Part shown: one piece after another, positions 50,649 to 59,137 of the stretch
How the letters are laid out: each line of letters starts with the position of its first letter
How positions within the stretch are numbered: position 1 is the first letter of the stretch
Origin: Actinomadura macra NBRC 14102
GTDB lineage: Bacteria; Actinomycetota; Actinomycetes; Streptosporangiales; Streptosporangiaceae
Reading direction: 5' to 3'
DNA length: 64,000 nt
Assembly: GCF_001552215.1 (NCBI RefSeq)
Contig: NZ_BCQT01000017.1
Coordinates: forward strand, 1 to 64,000
The notes under the pieces: generated by a model
The model's input: only the letters and a program-made list of their open reading frames with translations
Database searches by the model: none
What the model was told of the DNA's origin: nothing
Translations under genes and position numbers: made by a program

Positions 50649-51553
50649 TGAGCATCATCGAATCCCACCCGACGATCGACGACGCCTACCCCACCCGCAA
50701 GGCCGCCGAGGCCGCGCTGCTGTACCGGCAGGACCCCGTCGTGTACGGCGGCCCGCAGGACGGTCCGATCGACGCCGCCACGCTCGACTCGTTCGACGCC
50801 AACGGCTACCTGTCGGTCCAGGACCTGCTCGCGCCCGCCGAGGTGGAGGACTACCGCGCCGAGCTGCGCCGGATGGCCTCCGACCCCGCCATCCTGGCCG
50901 ACGAGCGCACCGTCACCGAACGCGGTTCGGACGAGGTCCGCTCCATTTTCGAGGTCCACAAGATCAGCGAGGTCTTCGCCACCCTCGTCCGCGACCCCCG
51001 CGTCGTCGGCCGGGCCCGGCAGCTCCTCGGCTCCGAGGTTTACGTGCACCAGAGCCGGGTCAACTACAAGCCAGGGTTCACTGGCAAGGACTTCTACTGG
51101 CACTCGGACTTCGAGACCTGGCACGCGGAGGACGGCATGCCCCGCATGCGCGCGGTGAGCATCTCCATCGCGCTCACCGAGAACTTCGTGCACAATGGCG
51201 GGCTAATGATCATGCCTGGCTCGCACAAGACCTTCGTGGCCTGTGTCGGGGAGACCCCGTCCGACCACTACAAGGAGTCCCTGCGCGGTCAGGAGATCGG
51301 CACTCCCGACCCCAACAGCCTGTCGATCCTGGCCGACAAGCACGGGATCGAGCTGTTCACGGGCCCGGCGGGCTCGGCGACCATGTTCGACTGCAACTGC
51401 ATGCACGGCTCGAACGGGAACATCACACCGTTCCCCCGCTCCAACGTGTTCGTCGTGTTCAACAGCGTGGAGAACACGTGCGTCGAGCCGTTCTCGGCAC
51501 CCGCGCCGCGTCCCTCGTTCATCGGGGCACGCGACTTCACACCGGTCGCCTGA
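50648..51553 (+). CDS. ectD: Ectoine hydroxylase EctD
   Basis: 301 residues, Fe(II)/2-oxoglutarate dioxygenase. The metal triad is visible as H152 and D154 in FYWHSDFETWH and H253 in CMHGSNGNI. The segment FYWHSDFETWHAEDGMPR is the EctD signature. Converts ectoine to 5-hydroxyectoine, which favours heat and desiccation protection as well as osmoprotection. It closes the biosynthetic part; a perfect 17-bp hairpin follows before the transporter genes. Confidence 0.97.
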   Translation: MSIIESHPTIDDAYPTRKAAEAALLYRQDPVVYGGPQDGPIDAATLDSFDANGYLSVQDLLAPAEVEDYRAELRRMASDPAILADERTVTERGSDEVRSIFEVHKISEVFATLVRDPRVVGRARQLLGSEVYVHQSRVNYKPGFTGKDFYWHSDFETWHAEDGMPRMRAVSISIALTENFVHNGGLMIMPGSHKTFVACVGETPSDHYKESLRGQEIGTPDPNSLSILADKHGIELFTGPAGSATMFDCNCMHGSNGNITPFPRSNVFVVFNSVENTCVEPFSAPAPRPSFIGARDFTPVA

Positions 51554-51583
51554 CAACAATTCGATAATCCCGACCCATCGGCC

Positions 51584-51622
51584 CCGCGCCCGCGGGGGGC
51601 GTCCGGCCCCCCGCGGGCGCGG
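51584..51622 (+). terminator. Very strong hairpin between ectD and ehuB
   Basis: A perfect 17-bp stem, arms 51584-51600 and 51606-51622 (CCGCGCCCGCGGGGGGC and complement), with a 5-nt GTCCG loop. It begins 31 bp after ectD and ends 25 bp before the ehuB ATG. There is no U tract. It is either a partial terminator that lowers transporter expression relative to synthesis or a 3'-end stabiliser for the ectABCD message. Confidence 0.7.
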
Positions 51623-51647
51623 TGGCACACCATCCTGGAGTTCAACG

Positions 51648-52538
51648 ATGACTTCGAGACGCGACTTCCTCCGCACCGCCGTGCTGCTGTCCGCCGCGGT
51701 TCCGCTGGCCTCGGCGGGCTGCTCCACGACGGACCCGGACAAGGAGAAGTCGGGCGGCGGCTCGCTACAGAAGGCCAAGGACGCAGGCAAGATCACGGTC
51801 GGCTTCGCCAACGAGGCCCCGTACGGCTACACCGACAAGTCCGGCAAGCTGACCGGGGAGGCACCCGAACTCGCGCGGGCGGTCTTCAAGGAGCTCGGCA
51901 TCGACAAGGTGGAGGGCGTCCAGGTCGACTTCGCCGGCCTGATCGGCGGGCTCAACGCCAAGCGGTTCGACGTGATCGCGGCCGGCATGTTCATCACCCC
52001 CGAGCGCTGCGGCTCGGTGGCGTTCTCCGACCCCGAGTACGTGGCCAAGAGTGCCTTCATGGTCCGCAAGGGCAACCCCAAGGGGCTGACGAAGCAGGAC
52101 GACCCGGGCAAGAAGGACGTGAAGGTCGGCGTGCTGGAAGGCGCCGTCGAGCAGGGGTACGCCGAGAAGAGCGGCGTCAAGAAGGGCTCCATCAAGGTCT
52201 TCCCCGACCAGGCGAGCGCCTACGAGGGGCTGAAGTCCGGGCGCATCGACTGCATCTGGCTGACCCGCATCTCGCTGGCGGACCTGCTGTCCAAGCACCA
52301 GGGCGAGCCGTACGAGGTCACCCAGCCGTTCACGCCGGTCATCGACGGCAAGGAGCAGCTCGGCGCCGGCGCGTTCGCGTTCCGCAAGGCCGACACCGAC
52401 CTGGTGACCGCCTTCAACGGCAAGCTCGCCGAGCTGAAGAAGGGCAACCGGCTGTTGCCGATCATCCAGCCGTTCGGGTTCACCCAGGCGGAGATCCCCG
52501 CGCCGGGCGACACCGCCGCCAAGTTCTGCCAGGGCTGA
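51648..52538 (+). CDS. ehuB: Ectoine/hydroxyectoine ABC transporter substrate-binding protein
   Basis: 296 residues from ATG 51648 with GGAG upstream. The N-terminus combines a Tat-like SRRDFLRTAVLL motif with a lipoprotein cleavage site (SAGC, Cys at about 25), so it is probably a lipid-anchored binding protein. The type-II periplasmic-binding domain (SBP_bac_3) starts at KITVGFANEAPYGY, with GFANEAPYGYTDKSGKLTGEAPELA and FAGLIGGLNAKRFDVIAAGM. Position directly after ectD and before two permeases and an ATPase identifies it as EhuB by context. Confidence 0.93.
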   Translation: MTSRRDFLRTAVLLSAAVPLASAGCSTTDPDKEKSGGGSLQKAKDAGKITVGFANEAPYGYTDKSGKLTGEAPELARAVFKELGIDKVEGVQVDFAGLIGGLNAKRFDVIAAGMFITPERCGSVAFSDPEYVAKSAFMVRKGNPKGLTKQDDPGKKDVKVGVLEGAVEQGYAEKSGVKKGSIKVFPDQASAYEGLKSGRIDCIWLTRISLADLLSKHQGEPYEVTQPFTPVIDGKEQLGAGAFAFRKADTDLVTAFNGKLAELKKGNRLLPIIQPFGFTQAEIPAPGDTAAKFCQG

Positions 52539-52542
52539 TCAG

Positions 52543-53262
52543 GTGTCCGAGGTCCTCGACGGCTACGAGCAGTGGCTCAGGGGCGCGTGGCTCACCGTCC
52601 AGCTCACCGTCTACGGCAGCGGCGTGGCGCTGGTGCTCGCGCTGGTCTTCGGGCTGGCGGGCACCTCGCGGCACGGGGGGATCCGCGCGCTCAACCGGGT
52701 GTATGTGGAGTTCTTCCGCGGCACCGCGACGCTCGTCCTGCTGTACTGGTTCTTCTACGCACTGCCCCTGGTCGGTATCAAGCTCACCTCGACGATGTTC
52801 GCGGCGGTGCTCGCGCTCGGCCTGAACGTCGGCGCCTACGGCGCGGAGGTGGTGCGCGGCTCGATCAAGGCGGTACCGCGGGCGCAGTACGAGGCGACGG
52901 TGGCGCTGAACTTCCCGCCCGTCCAACGGCTGCGCCGGGTCCTGCTCCCGCAGGGCTTCGCGCTGATGCTGCCACCGTTCGGCAACCTGCTCATCGAGCT
53001 GATGAAGGGAACGGCGATCGTCTCGCTGGTCGGCCTGGTCGACCTGACGAAGGTCTCCAAGAACCTCCAGGGCAGCACGGGCGAGACCGTCGCCGCCTTC
53101 TCGGTGGTCCTCGTCCTGTACTTCGTCGTCGCGCAGATTCTGCAGCTGTTCGTCCGCCTCGCCGAGCGCCGCGTCGACCGGATGCTCGGCCGGCGTCCCT
53201 CCCGTGAGCCCTCGCTCGGGACGATATCGGCCGGCGCACCCGGGACGGGGGTGTCGAGCTGA
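52543..53262 (+). CDS. ehuC: Ectoine/hydroxyectoine ABC transporter permease EhuC
   Basis: 239 residues from GTG 52543, 4 bp after ehuB. A His/Met-type amino-acid permease with about five helices. The GAWLTVQLTVYGSGVALVLAL start, YVEFFRGTATLVLLYWFFYALP, and the EAA loop YEATVALNFPPVQRLRRVLLPQ are typical. Forms the membrane channel together with EhuD. Its last residue codon overlaps the ehuD ATG by one base. Confidence 0.92.
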   Translation: MSEVLDGYEQWLRGAWLTVQLTVYGSGVALVLALVFGLAGTSRHGGIRALNRVYVEFFRGTATLVLLYWFFYALPLVGIKLTSTMFAAVLALGLNVGAYGAEVVRGSIKAVPRAQYEATVALNFPPVQRLRRVLLPQGFALMLPPFGNLLIELMKGTAIVSLVGLVDLTKVSKNLQGSTGETVAAFSVVLVLYFVVAQILQLFVRLAERRVDRMLGRRPSREPSLGTISAGAPGTGVSS

Positions 53263-53915
53263 TGGAATGGGACTGGCAGTACACCGGCGACATCATCCCC
53301 GACCTGCTGAAGGGCCTGCGCTACACCGTCATCGCGACGCTGCTCGGCTACGTGATCGCGATCCTGCTCGGCCTGGTCTGGACGCTGCTGCGGCGCACAC
53401 CGAACGTCCTCGTCCGGCAGGCGGTCCGGTGGGTCACCGAGTTCATCCGCTGCACCCCGCTGATCCCGCAGCTGTTCTTCGTCTACTACGTCATGCCCGT
53501 GTGGGGGGTGACGCTCTCGTCGCTGACCGCCGGTGTGATCACGCTCGGGGTGCACTACTCCACCTACACGGCCGAGGTGTACCGGGCGGGGATCGCCGAC
53601 GTCCCGCGCGGGCAGTGGGAGGCGGCGACCGCGCTGAACCTGCCGAGATCGCGGGTGTGGCTGGACGTGGTCCTGCCGCAGGCGATCCGCAAGGTGATCC
53701 CGACGCTCGGCAACTACCTGATCGCGATGTTCAAGGACTCGCCGCTGCTGCTGGCGATCGGCGTCACCGAGTTGCTCAGCTCCGCGCAGTCCATCGGATC
53801 CAGAACCTTCGAGTACCTGGAGCCGATGACCATGGTGGGCGTGCTGTTCATCGTGGTCAGCGTCATTTCCTCGATTCTCGTCCGCCGCCTGGAGAGGCGC
53901 TATGCCACCAACTGA
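53262..53915 (+). CDS. ehuD: Ectoine/hydroxyectoine ABC transporter permease EhuD
   Basis: 217 residues. An amino-acid-type permease: DLLKGLRYTVIATLLGYVIAILLG, TEFIRCTPLIPQLFFVYYVMP, and the EAA loop QWEAATALNLPRSRVWLDVVLPQAIRKVIP. MFKDSPLLLAIGVTELL is also family-typical. It pairs with EhuC. The stop is overlapped by 14 nt by the ehuA start. Confidence 0.93.
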   Translation: MEWDWQYTGDIIPDLLKGLRYTVIATLLGYVIAILLGLVWTLLRRTPNVLVRQAVRWVTEFIRCTPLIPQLFFVYYVMPVWGVTLSSLTAGVITLGVHYSTYTAEVYRAGIADVPRGQWEAATALNLPRSRVWLDVVLPQAIRKVIPTLGNYLIAMFKDSPLLLAIGVTELLSSAQSIGSRTFEYLEPMTMVGVLFIVVSVISSILVRRLERRYATN

Positions 53916-54723
53916 CACCACACCAGAAAAGGGCGCGGCGCGTCCGCACGGCGACGCCCCCGGCATCCGCTTCGAGAAGGTCGTCAAACGGTTCGGCCAC
54001 AACGTCGTGCTCCGCGAGCTCGACTTCACCGTGGCCCCGGGCGAGCGTGTGACGCTCATCGGGCCGAGCGGATCGGGCAAGACGACGATCCTGCGGCTGC
54101 TGATGACGCTGGAGAAGCTCGACGACGGCGTCATCTGGATCGGCGACGACACGCTGTGGCACATGGACCGCGGCGGCAAGCGCGTCCCCGCGAACCAGAA
54201 GCACCTGCACGAGATGCGCAAGCAGGTCGGCATGGTGTTCCAGCAGTTCAACCTGTTCCCCAACATGAACGTGCTGCGCAACCTCACCGAGGGGCCGGTG
54301 CGGGTGCTGGGGGTGTCCAAGGGCGAGGCGGTCGAGCGCGCGCGCGGGCTGCTCGACATGGTCGGCCTCGCCGACAAGGTAGACGCGCATCCGTCGCAGC
54401 TGTCGGGTGGGCAGCAGCAGCGTGTGGCGATCGCGCGGGCGCTGGCGATGGAGCCGAAGGTGCTGCTCCTGGACGAGGTGACGTCCGCGCTCGACCCCGA
54501 GCTCGTCGTCGGCGTCCAGGACCTGCTGCGCGACATCGCCCGGGAGAGCGATCTGACGCTGCTGTGCGTCACCCACGAGATGACCTTCGCCAAGGACATC
54601 TCCGACCGGGTCCTGATGTTCGACCAAGGGCAGATCGTCGAGGAGGGCCCGCCGGACCAGATCTTCGGCGAACCGTCCGAGCAGCGCACCCGGGACTTCC
54701 TGCAAGCCGTGCTCGCCTCCTAG
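53902..54723 (+). CDS. ehuA: Ectoine/hydroxyectoine ABC transporter ATP-binding protein EhuA
   Basis: 273 residues. Walker A GPSGSGKTT, Q-loop VFQQFNLFPNMNVLRNL, signature LSGGQQQR, Walker B VLLLDEVTSALDPE and switch His (CVTHEMTFAKD) are all intact, with the spacing of polar amino-acid importers. It powers uptake of ectoine or hydroxyectoine as osmoprotectants or nutrients. The extra segment at about 65-95 (DDTLWHMDRGGKRVPANQKHLHEM) is typical of EhuA. Last gene of the locus, followed by a clear terminator. Confidence 0.94.
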   Translation: MPPTDTTPEKGAARPHGDAPGIRFEKVVKRFGHNVVLRELDFTVAPGERVTLIGPSGSGKTTILRLLMTLEKLDDGVIWIGDDTLWHMDRGGKRVPANQKHLHEMRKQVGMVFQQFNLFPNMNVLRNLTEGPVRVLGVSKGEAVERARGLLDMVGLADKVDAHPSQLSGGQQQRVAIARALAMEPKVLLLDEVTSALDPELVVGVQDLLRDIARESDLTLLCVTHEMTFAKDISDRVLMFDQGQIVEEGPPDQIFGEPSEQRTRDFLQAVLAS

Positions 54724-54753
54724 CGGACAGGACGGGCGCGGCCGCCCGTGCCT

Positions 54754-54787
54754 CGCCCGCGTCCCCGTCGCCCCGGGGACGCGGGCG
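54754..54787 (+). terminator. Terminator of the ehu operon
   Basis: A perfect 13-bp stem, CGCCCGCGTCCCC (54754-54766) and GGGGACGCGGGCG (54775-54787), with an 8-nt loop, 31 bp after ehuA and about 57 bp before the end of the convergent HD-domain gene. It may serve both directions. Confidence 0.75.
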
Positions 54788-54844
54788 ATCCCGCGCGAAC
54801 GCCGCGTCTTGGGAGCGGGCACCGAGCATGGGGCGCCGGTGCAG

Positions 54845-55498
54845 TCAGCCGACGCCCTTCCAGGCCCGCGCGATCGTGCCGGCCCAGTCCGGGATGGAGA
54901 TGTCCGCCCCGGCCTGCCGTGCGACCTCGTAGGGCAGCGAGCCCACGGGTGCCTTGTCGGGGTTGCGGACGATCTGGCCGAGGATGGCCTCGGTGAGCCC
55001 GCATCCCTTCTCCAGACGCGGGAACGCCTCGTGCACCCGCTCGGTGAAGCCGTCCGGGAACTGCTCGACGCCGAGCGCGACGACGTCGGCGCCCGCGCCG
55101 GCACTGGTCAAGGCGATCTCGGGACGCATCCGGTGGGCGATTCCCACGCTGGTGTGCAGGGCGATCGCCTCCCACACCACCTGGACCCGGTCCCGGGCCA
55201 GGCCGCGTTCTTCGAGGAACCCGGCGGCCACGTCGGCGCCGTCCACCTCGAAGCGCTGGTCACCATCGCCGCGCTCGGTCAGTCCCGCGTCATGCAGGAT
55301 GCAGGCCAGAAACAGCAGCTCGTCGTCGTAGGCGATGCCGGGTCGCAGCCCCCGCGCCTCTCCGGCCGCACGCCCGAACAGGTACGTCCGCACGCTGTGG
55401 TGGGCGAGCGCGGGCGTCTCGGAGGCGAAGGCCAGGTCCAAGGCCCGGCGGGTCAGGTCGGTGTCGGGCATCGCGAACTCGGCGAACTGGTCGGCCAC
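54845..55498 (-). CDS. HD-domain phosphohydrolase-like protein
   Basis: 217 residues from GTG 55498 with GAAGGAGA upstream; ATG 55540 would add 14 residues. HD-superfamily metal ligands: His in LAHHSVRTYLFG (about 33-44), the His-Asp pair in ACILHDAGLTE (about 65-75), and downstream ALHTSVGIA. Similar actinobacterial proteins are annotated as cyanamide hydratase-like or diguanylate-type HD proteins without proven substrate. It is divergent from the GlxA-type regulator, which may control it. Confidence 0.82.
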   Translation of the reverse strand: MADQFAEFAMPDTDLTRRALDLAFASETPALAHHSVRTYLFGRAAGEARGLRPGIAYDDELLFLACILHDAGLTERGDGDQRFEVDGADVAAGFLEERGLARDRVQVVWEAIALHTSVGIAHRMRPEIALTSAGAGADVVALGVEQFPDGFTERVHEAFPRLEKGCGLTEAILGQIVRNPDKAPVGSLPYEVARQAGADISIPDWAGTIARAWKGVG

Positions 55499-55592
55499 GG
55501 CGGTCGTCTCCTTCGGTCGGGTTCCCCGATGGTCCGGCACGCACGGAACCCCGACCAGTGTCCGGACTGCCGATGTGCGCTACGTTCTGGCC

Positions 55593-56549
55593 ATGCATGT
55601 GATCGCGGTTCTCGCCCTGGAGAACGTGGTGGCGTTCGACCTGGCGGTCCCCGGCCAGGTGTTCGGCTCGTCCACCACGGAGCGGGATGTCCCGCTCTAC
55701 GAGACGCGGGTGTGCACGGGCCCGGACGGCGCGGTGACGTCGGCGGCCCTCGGCCGGATGCGGCTGGAGAGCCCGTTCGGGCTGGACGCGCTGGCCACCG
55801 CGGACACGATCGTCGTCCCCGGCCATGACGGCCTGGCCGACCCGTCCGCCGAGGTGCTGGACGCGTTGCGGGACGCCGGCGCCCGGGGCGCGCGGATCGC
55901 GTCCATCTGTGTGGGCGCGTTCGTCCTCGCCGCCGCGGGCCTGCTGGACGGACGACGCGCCACCACGCACTGGATGTTCGCGCGAAGGCTGGCCCGGCGG
56001 TATCCGCGCGTCAAGGTCGACCCGTCCGTGCTGTACGTGGACGAAGGGCAGGTGCTGACCTCTGCGGGGATCGCCGCTGGGATCGACCTGTGCCTGCATC
56101 TCGTCCGCCGCGACCACGGCGCCGCCACGGCCGCCCGCACCGCCCGCCGGATCATCATGCCGCCGCAGCGGGACGGCGGGCAGGCGCAGTTCATCCGGCA
56201 CGAGGACCCACCGGACGGCGACACCGCGCTCCAGCCGACCCTGGCGTGGCTGGAGGCGAACCTGCACCATCCGCTGACGCTGGACGACCTCGCCCGGCAC
56301 GCCCGCGTCAGCGTCCGCACCCTGACCCGCCGTTTCGCCGAGCAGGCGGGGACCACGCCGCAGCGGTGGGTGTCGCGGGCCCGCCTCCGCCGCGCGCAGC
56401 AACTGCTGGAGAGCACGGACCTGCCGGTCGAGCGTGTCGCCGCCGAGTCCGGCTTCGGCTCCCCGGTGACGTTGCGCGCCCACTTCGCCCGGCATGTGGG
56501 CGCGTCGCCGCAGTCCTACCGCGCGGCGTTCCGCTCCCGCGCGTCCTGA
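55593..56549 (+). CDS. GlxA-family AraC transcriptional regulator with DJ-1/PfpI domain
   Basis: 318 residues from ATG 55593. The N-terminal DJ-1/PfpI-like amidotransferase domain (about 1-170) has VVPGHDGL and the nucleophile-elbow region SICVGAFVLAAAGLLDGRRATTHW with a Cys at about 108. The C-terminal AraC DNA-binding domain has two HTHs (about 215-315, LTLDDLARHARVSVRTLTRRFAEQ and VERVAAESGFGSPVTLRAHF). Members control amino-acid, amine or detoxification genes; the ligand is unknown. It shares a 94-bp divergent promoter with the HD protein. Confidence 0.9.
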   Translation: MHVIAVLALENVVAFDLAVPGQVFGSSTTERDVPLYETRVCTGPDGAVTSAALGRMRLESPFGLDALATADTIVVPGHDGLADPSAEVLDALRDAGARGARIASICVGAFVLAAAGLLDGRRATTHWMFARRLARRYPRVKVDPSVLYVDEGQVLTSAGIAAGIDLCLHLVRRDHGAATAARTARRIIMPPQRDGGQAQFIRHEDPPDGDTALQPTLAWLEANLHHPLTLDDLARHARVSVRTLTRRFAEQAGTTPQRWVSRARLRRAQQLLESTDLPVERVAAESGFGSPVTLRAHFARHVGASPQSYRAAFRSRAS

Positions 56550-56761
56550 TCCCGCCACGCACCGTACCCAATGGTGTTCGGCACGGTGTGCGGGAGGCCG
56601 GCGCGGCGGGCGGCCGTGCTGAACGCGTTCGGCGCGAGGGGATGCCGTTGCGCGCCGTGTTCGTCCACCCGGACGAAGGCGAGTCCTACCTCCTGTTCAC
56701 TGAAGCGGTGGACCGCCTCGCCACCGTGAGCTCCCCCGGCCTCCCCGCTTCCTGACCACCG

Positions 56762-57811
56762 TCAGGAGACCGGACGGCCGGGCCCCTTCTTGATCTGGTC
56801 GATGAACAGGCCGGCGAGGGCGTGCTGGCCGTTCACGGTCGGGTGGTAGCTGCGCGCCTCGGCCTGCAGCGCGGAAAGGTTCAGCGTCAGGCCGTTCATG
56901 TACGGGTCGGAGCTGCCCACCTCGTGTCCCGCGAACGCGCTGTAGGCGTCGACGAACTCGACGCTGCCGTGGCCGCGCCGGGCCACGATCCGCGCGTCCG
57001 CCTCGGCGGCGGCCTGCCGGACGAGCTGCCCCAGGTCGTACGCGCGGGCGTTCAGCCACTGCTGCTCGGGCACGCTGATGTTGTCCCCGCTCGTACCCTT
57101 GACCTCGGAGAACGCCTTCGGGTAACCCATCAGGATGATCCGCGCGCGCGGCGCGCGGGTGTGGACCTGGCCGATCAGGTCCGGCAGGTTGCGGCGGAGG
57201 TCCGACATCTTCCCGGCGATGTCGTCGCCCTGCCTGGTGCAGCTTCCGCTCCATGGCAGCTTCACCACGCACCCGGCGACGACCCGGGAGAAACCGATGT
57301 CGTTGCCGCCGACGCTCATCGTGATCAGGCTCGTGTCGGCGCCGATGCGCCCAAGCTGCGACGGCTCGCCGTGCCGGCCGTTGCGGACGTCCGCGGTGGT
57401 GGCGCCCGAACACGCCCAGAACGCGGTGCCCTTCGGGAACGGGAACGCCTTGGAGACCTCGTGGTAGTACGCCTTGGACGTCCGGTGGCAGCGCTCAAGG
57501 GGGTTCTGGTCGGCGACGGACGCCTCGGCGCCGACGCCGGCGGAGTAGGAGTCACCAAGCGCGACGTAGGAACCCCGGGTCGCCGCCTCGACGGGGGTGA
57601 GCTGCTTGCCCGGAGCCGACACCGGGTCGGCGCGGACCTCCTCCGGCGGGGGCTTGCGGCAGCCGCCGCCGAACACCTCGCAGCGCGCGGCCGGCAGCGC
57701 CACCAGCGGGACGATCCCGAGGATCACCAACCCCACCAGCACCGAGACGGCGAGACCCCGCTCGCCGAGATGGCCCCGCACCCACCGCACCCATGACCCC
57801 GGGCTCGTCAT
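56762..57811 (-). CDS. Membrane-anchored SGNH/GDSL esterase
   Basis: 349 residues from ATG 57811 with GAAGGAGA upstream. A hydrophobic signal-anchor (about 20-42) is followed by the SGNH hydrolase domain: block I ALGDSYSAG with Ser88, block III SVGGNDIGF, and block V YHPTVNGQ with the catalytic His at about 323. Six or so cysteines in the exported part suggest disulfides. It resembles secreted actinomycete lipases/esterases of the rice-bran esterase-like type. Substrate unknown; an extracellular lipid or acyl ester is likely. Confidence 0.88.
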   Translation of the reverse strand: MTSPGSWVRWVRGHLGERGLAVSVLVGLVILGIVPLVALPAARCEVFGGGCRKPPPEEVRADPVSAPGKQLTPVEAATRGSYVALGDSYSAGVGAEASVADQNPLERCHRTSKAYYHEVSKAFPFPKGTAFWACSGATTADVRNGRHGEPSQLGRIGADTSLITMSVGGNDIGFSRVVAGCVVKLPWSGSCTRQGDDIAGKMSDLRRNLPDLIGQVHTRAPRARIILMGYPKAFSEVKGTSGDNISVPEQQWLNARAYDLGQLVRQAAAEADARIVARRGHGSVEFVDAYSAFAGHEVGSSDPYMNGLTLNLSALQAEARSYHPTVNGQHALAGLFIDQIKKGPGRPVS

Positions 57812-57960
57812 CGCTCTCCTTCGGTTCCATCGGGGAGACGTCCGCGGGGCGCCACGGGTTCCCACCTTTACATTGTAGATTCGCAAATGGGGCGCGGGCG
57901 GGGTAGGCCGCGCGTCCCACGGGCCCACGATACGTGCGGAGGGCACCGGCTCAGGGGCCC

Positions 57961-58458
57961 TCAGACGGACGGCGCCCACATGACGACCCGCGGGCCGAGG
58001 TCGTGCAGGCCCGCCTCGATCTCGGCGTCCCAATAGGCCCGCAGGCCCTGCCCCCAGCGCTCCTCGGGCAGTTCGGTGAAACCGTGCCGGGCGTACCACG
58101 GTCCGTTCCACGGGACATCTCGGAACGTCAGCAGACTGACGCCCGGCGCACCGGCCGCCGCCGCACGGTCCAAGACCGCCCGCAGCAGACCGGCGCCGAT
58201 CCCACGGCCCACCAGGTCGCCGCGCACCGAGATCTGTTCCAGATGCACGGCCCCGTCCAGCTCTTCGAGCGCCGCGAACCCCACCGGCGGGTCACCGGCC
58301 ACCAGGATCTCCGCGTCCTTGCCGATCATCTGCTCGACCACCGTCGGCCCCGGCGGAAAGACGATCCCGAGCGGGGCGAACAGCGGGTCGGCCGAGTCCT
58401 CGATCGCCGGCAGCCCCGCGAGATCCGCGGGGCCCGCCAGGCGCACCTCGTGCTCCAT
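57961..58458 (-). CDS. GNAT-family N-acetyltransferase
   Basis: 165 residues from ATG 58458. Conserved acetyl-CoA motif A ISVRGDLVGRGIGAGLLRAVL (about 84-104), preceded by AVHLEQ and followed by the motif B-like NGPWYARHGFTEL. It belongs to the broad GNAT group acting on amines or protein N-termini; no substrate can be assigned. No strong Shine-Dalgarno was seen at the chosen start. It lies 40 bp downstream of the response regulator and may be read through from the MMPL operon. Confidence 0.82.
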   Translation of the reverse strand: MEHEVRLAGPADLAGLPAIEDSADPLFAPLGIVFPPGPTVVEQMIGKDAEILVAGDPPVGFAALEELDGAVHLEQISVRGDLVGRGIGAGLLRAVLDRAAAAGAPGVSLLTFRDVPWNGPWYARHGFTELPEERWGQGLRAYWDAEIEAGLHDLGPRVVMWAPSV

Positions 58459-58498
58459 ACAGCGATCGTAGAACCCCGTGCCGGCCGCGCCGGAACCG

Positions 58499-59137
58499 TC
58501 ACGGCCGGGGCAGCAGCCCGCGCTCCATCGCCACCACCACCGCATGCGTACGATCGCCGACGTCGAGCTTCGCGAACACCCGCAGCAGGTGCGTCTTCAC
58601 CGTCGCCTCGGCGATGACGAGCCGGCGGCCGATGTCGGCGTTGGACAACCCGTCCGCGACGCCGTTCAGCACGTCCACCTCCCGCGCCGTCAGCGGCACC
58701 GGCGCGGGTCGCCGCATCCGCGCCACCAGCCGCTCGGCGACCCGCGGCGCGAGGACGGTCTCGCCGCGCGCCGCCGAGCGGATCGCGTCGGCGAGTTGCT
58801 CGCGCGTGGTGTCCTTGAGCAGGTAGCCGATGGCGCCCGCCTCGATCGCCCGCTCGATCTCGGAATCGGTGTCGTAGGTGGTGAGGATCAGTACCCGCGT
58901 CCCGCCGCCGCCCGCGACGATCGCTTCCGTGGCCGCCGCCCCGTCCAGGACGGGCATCCGCAAATCGATCAGTGCGACGTCGGGGCACAGCCGCTCGACG
59001 AGCTCGACGGCCTCGCGCCCGTCGCCCGCCTCACCGACGATCTCGATACCGGGCTCCGCCGCCAGCAACGCGACCACCCCGGCGCGCATGACCGAGTGGT
59101 CGTCCACCACGATGACGCGAAGCGTGCCGTCCGTCAT
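58499..59137 (-). CDS. NarL/LuxR-family response regulator
   Basis: 212 residues. Receiver domain with the phosphoacceptor D58 (VALIDLRMP), acidic pocket VVDDHS, and the Thr/Lys in ILTTYDTD and YLLKDTT. The C-terminal LuxR HTH (about 145-205) has LTAREVDVLNGVADGLSNADIGRRL and VKTHLLRVFAKL. The ATG overlaps the histidine kinase stop by 4 nt. Probably activates the MMPL-HK-RR operon it belongs to. This is not necessarily a nitrate regulator despite the family name. Confidence 0.94.
   Translation of the reverse strand: MTDGTLRVIVVDDHSVMRAGVVALLAAEPGIEIVGEAGDGREAVELVERLCPDVALIDLRMPVLDGAAATEAIVAGGGGTRVLILTTYDTDSEIERAIEAGAIGYLLKDTTREQLADAIRSAARGETVLAPRVAERLVARMRRPAPVPLTAREVDVLNGVADGLSNADIGRRLVIAEATVKTHLLRVFAKLDVGDRTHAVVVAMERGLLPRP

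Noticed and set aside
56642..56755. 37-codon plus-strand frame (MPLRAVFVHPDEGESY...) after the GlxA-type gene
   Set aside because: Too short, no ribosome site and no family; could be a remnant but cannot be supported.
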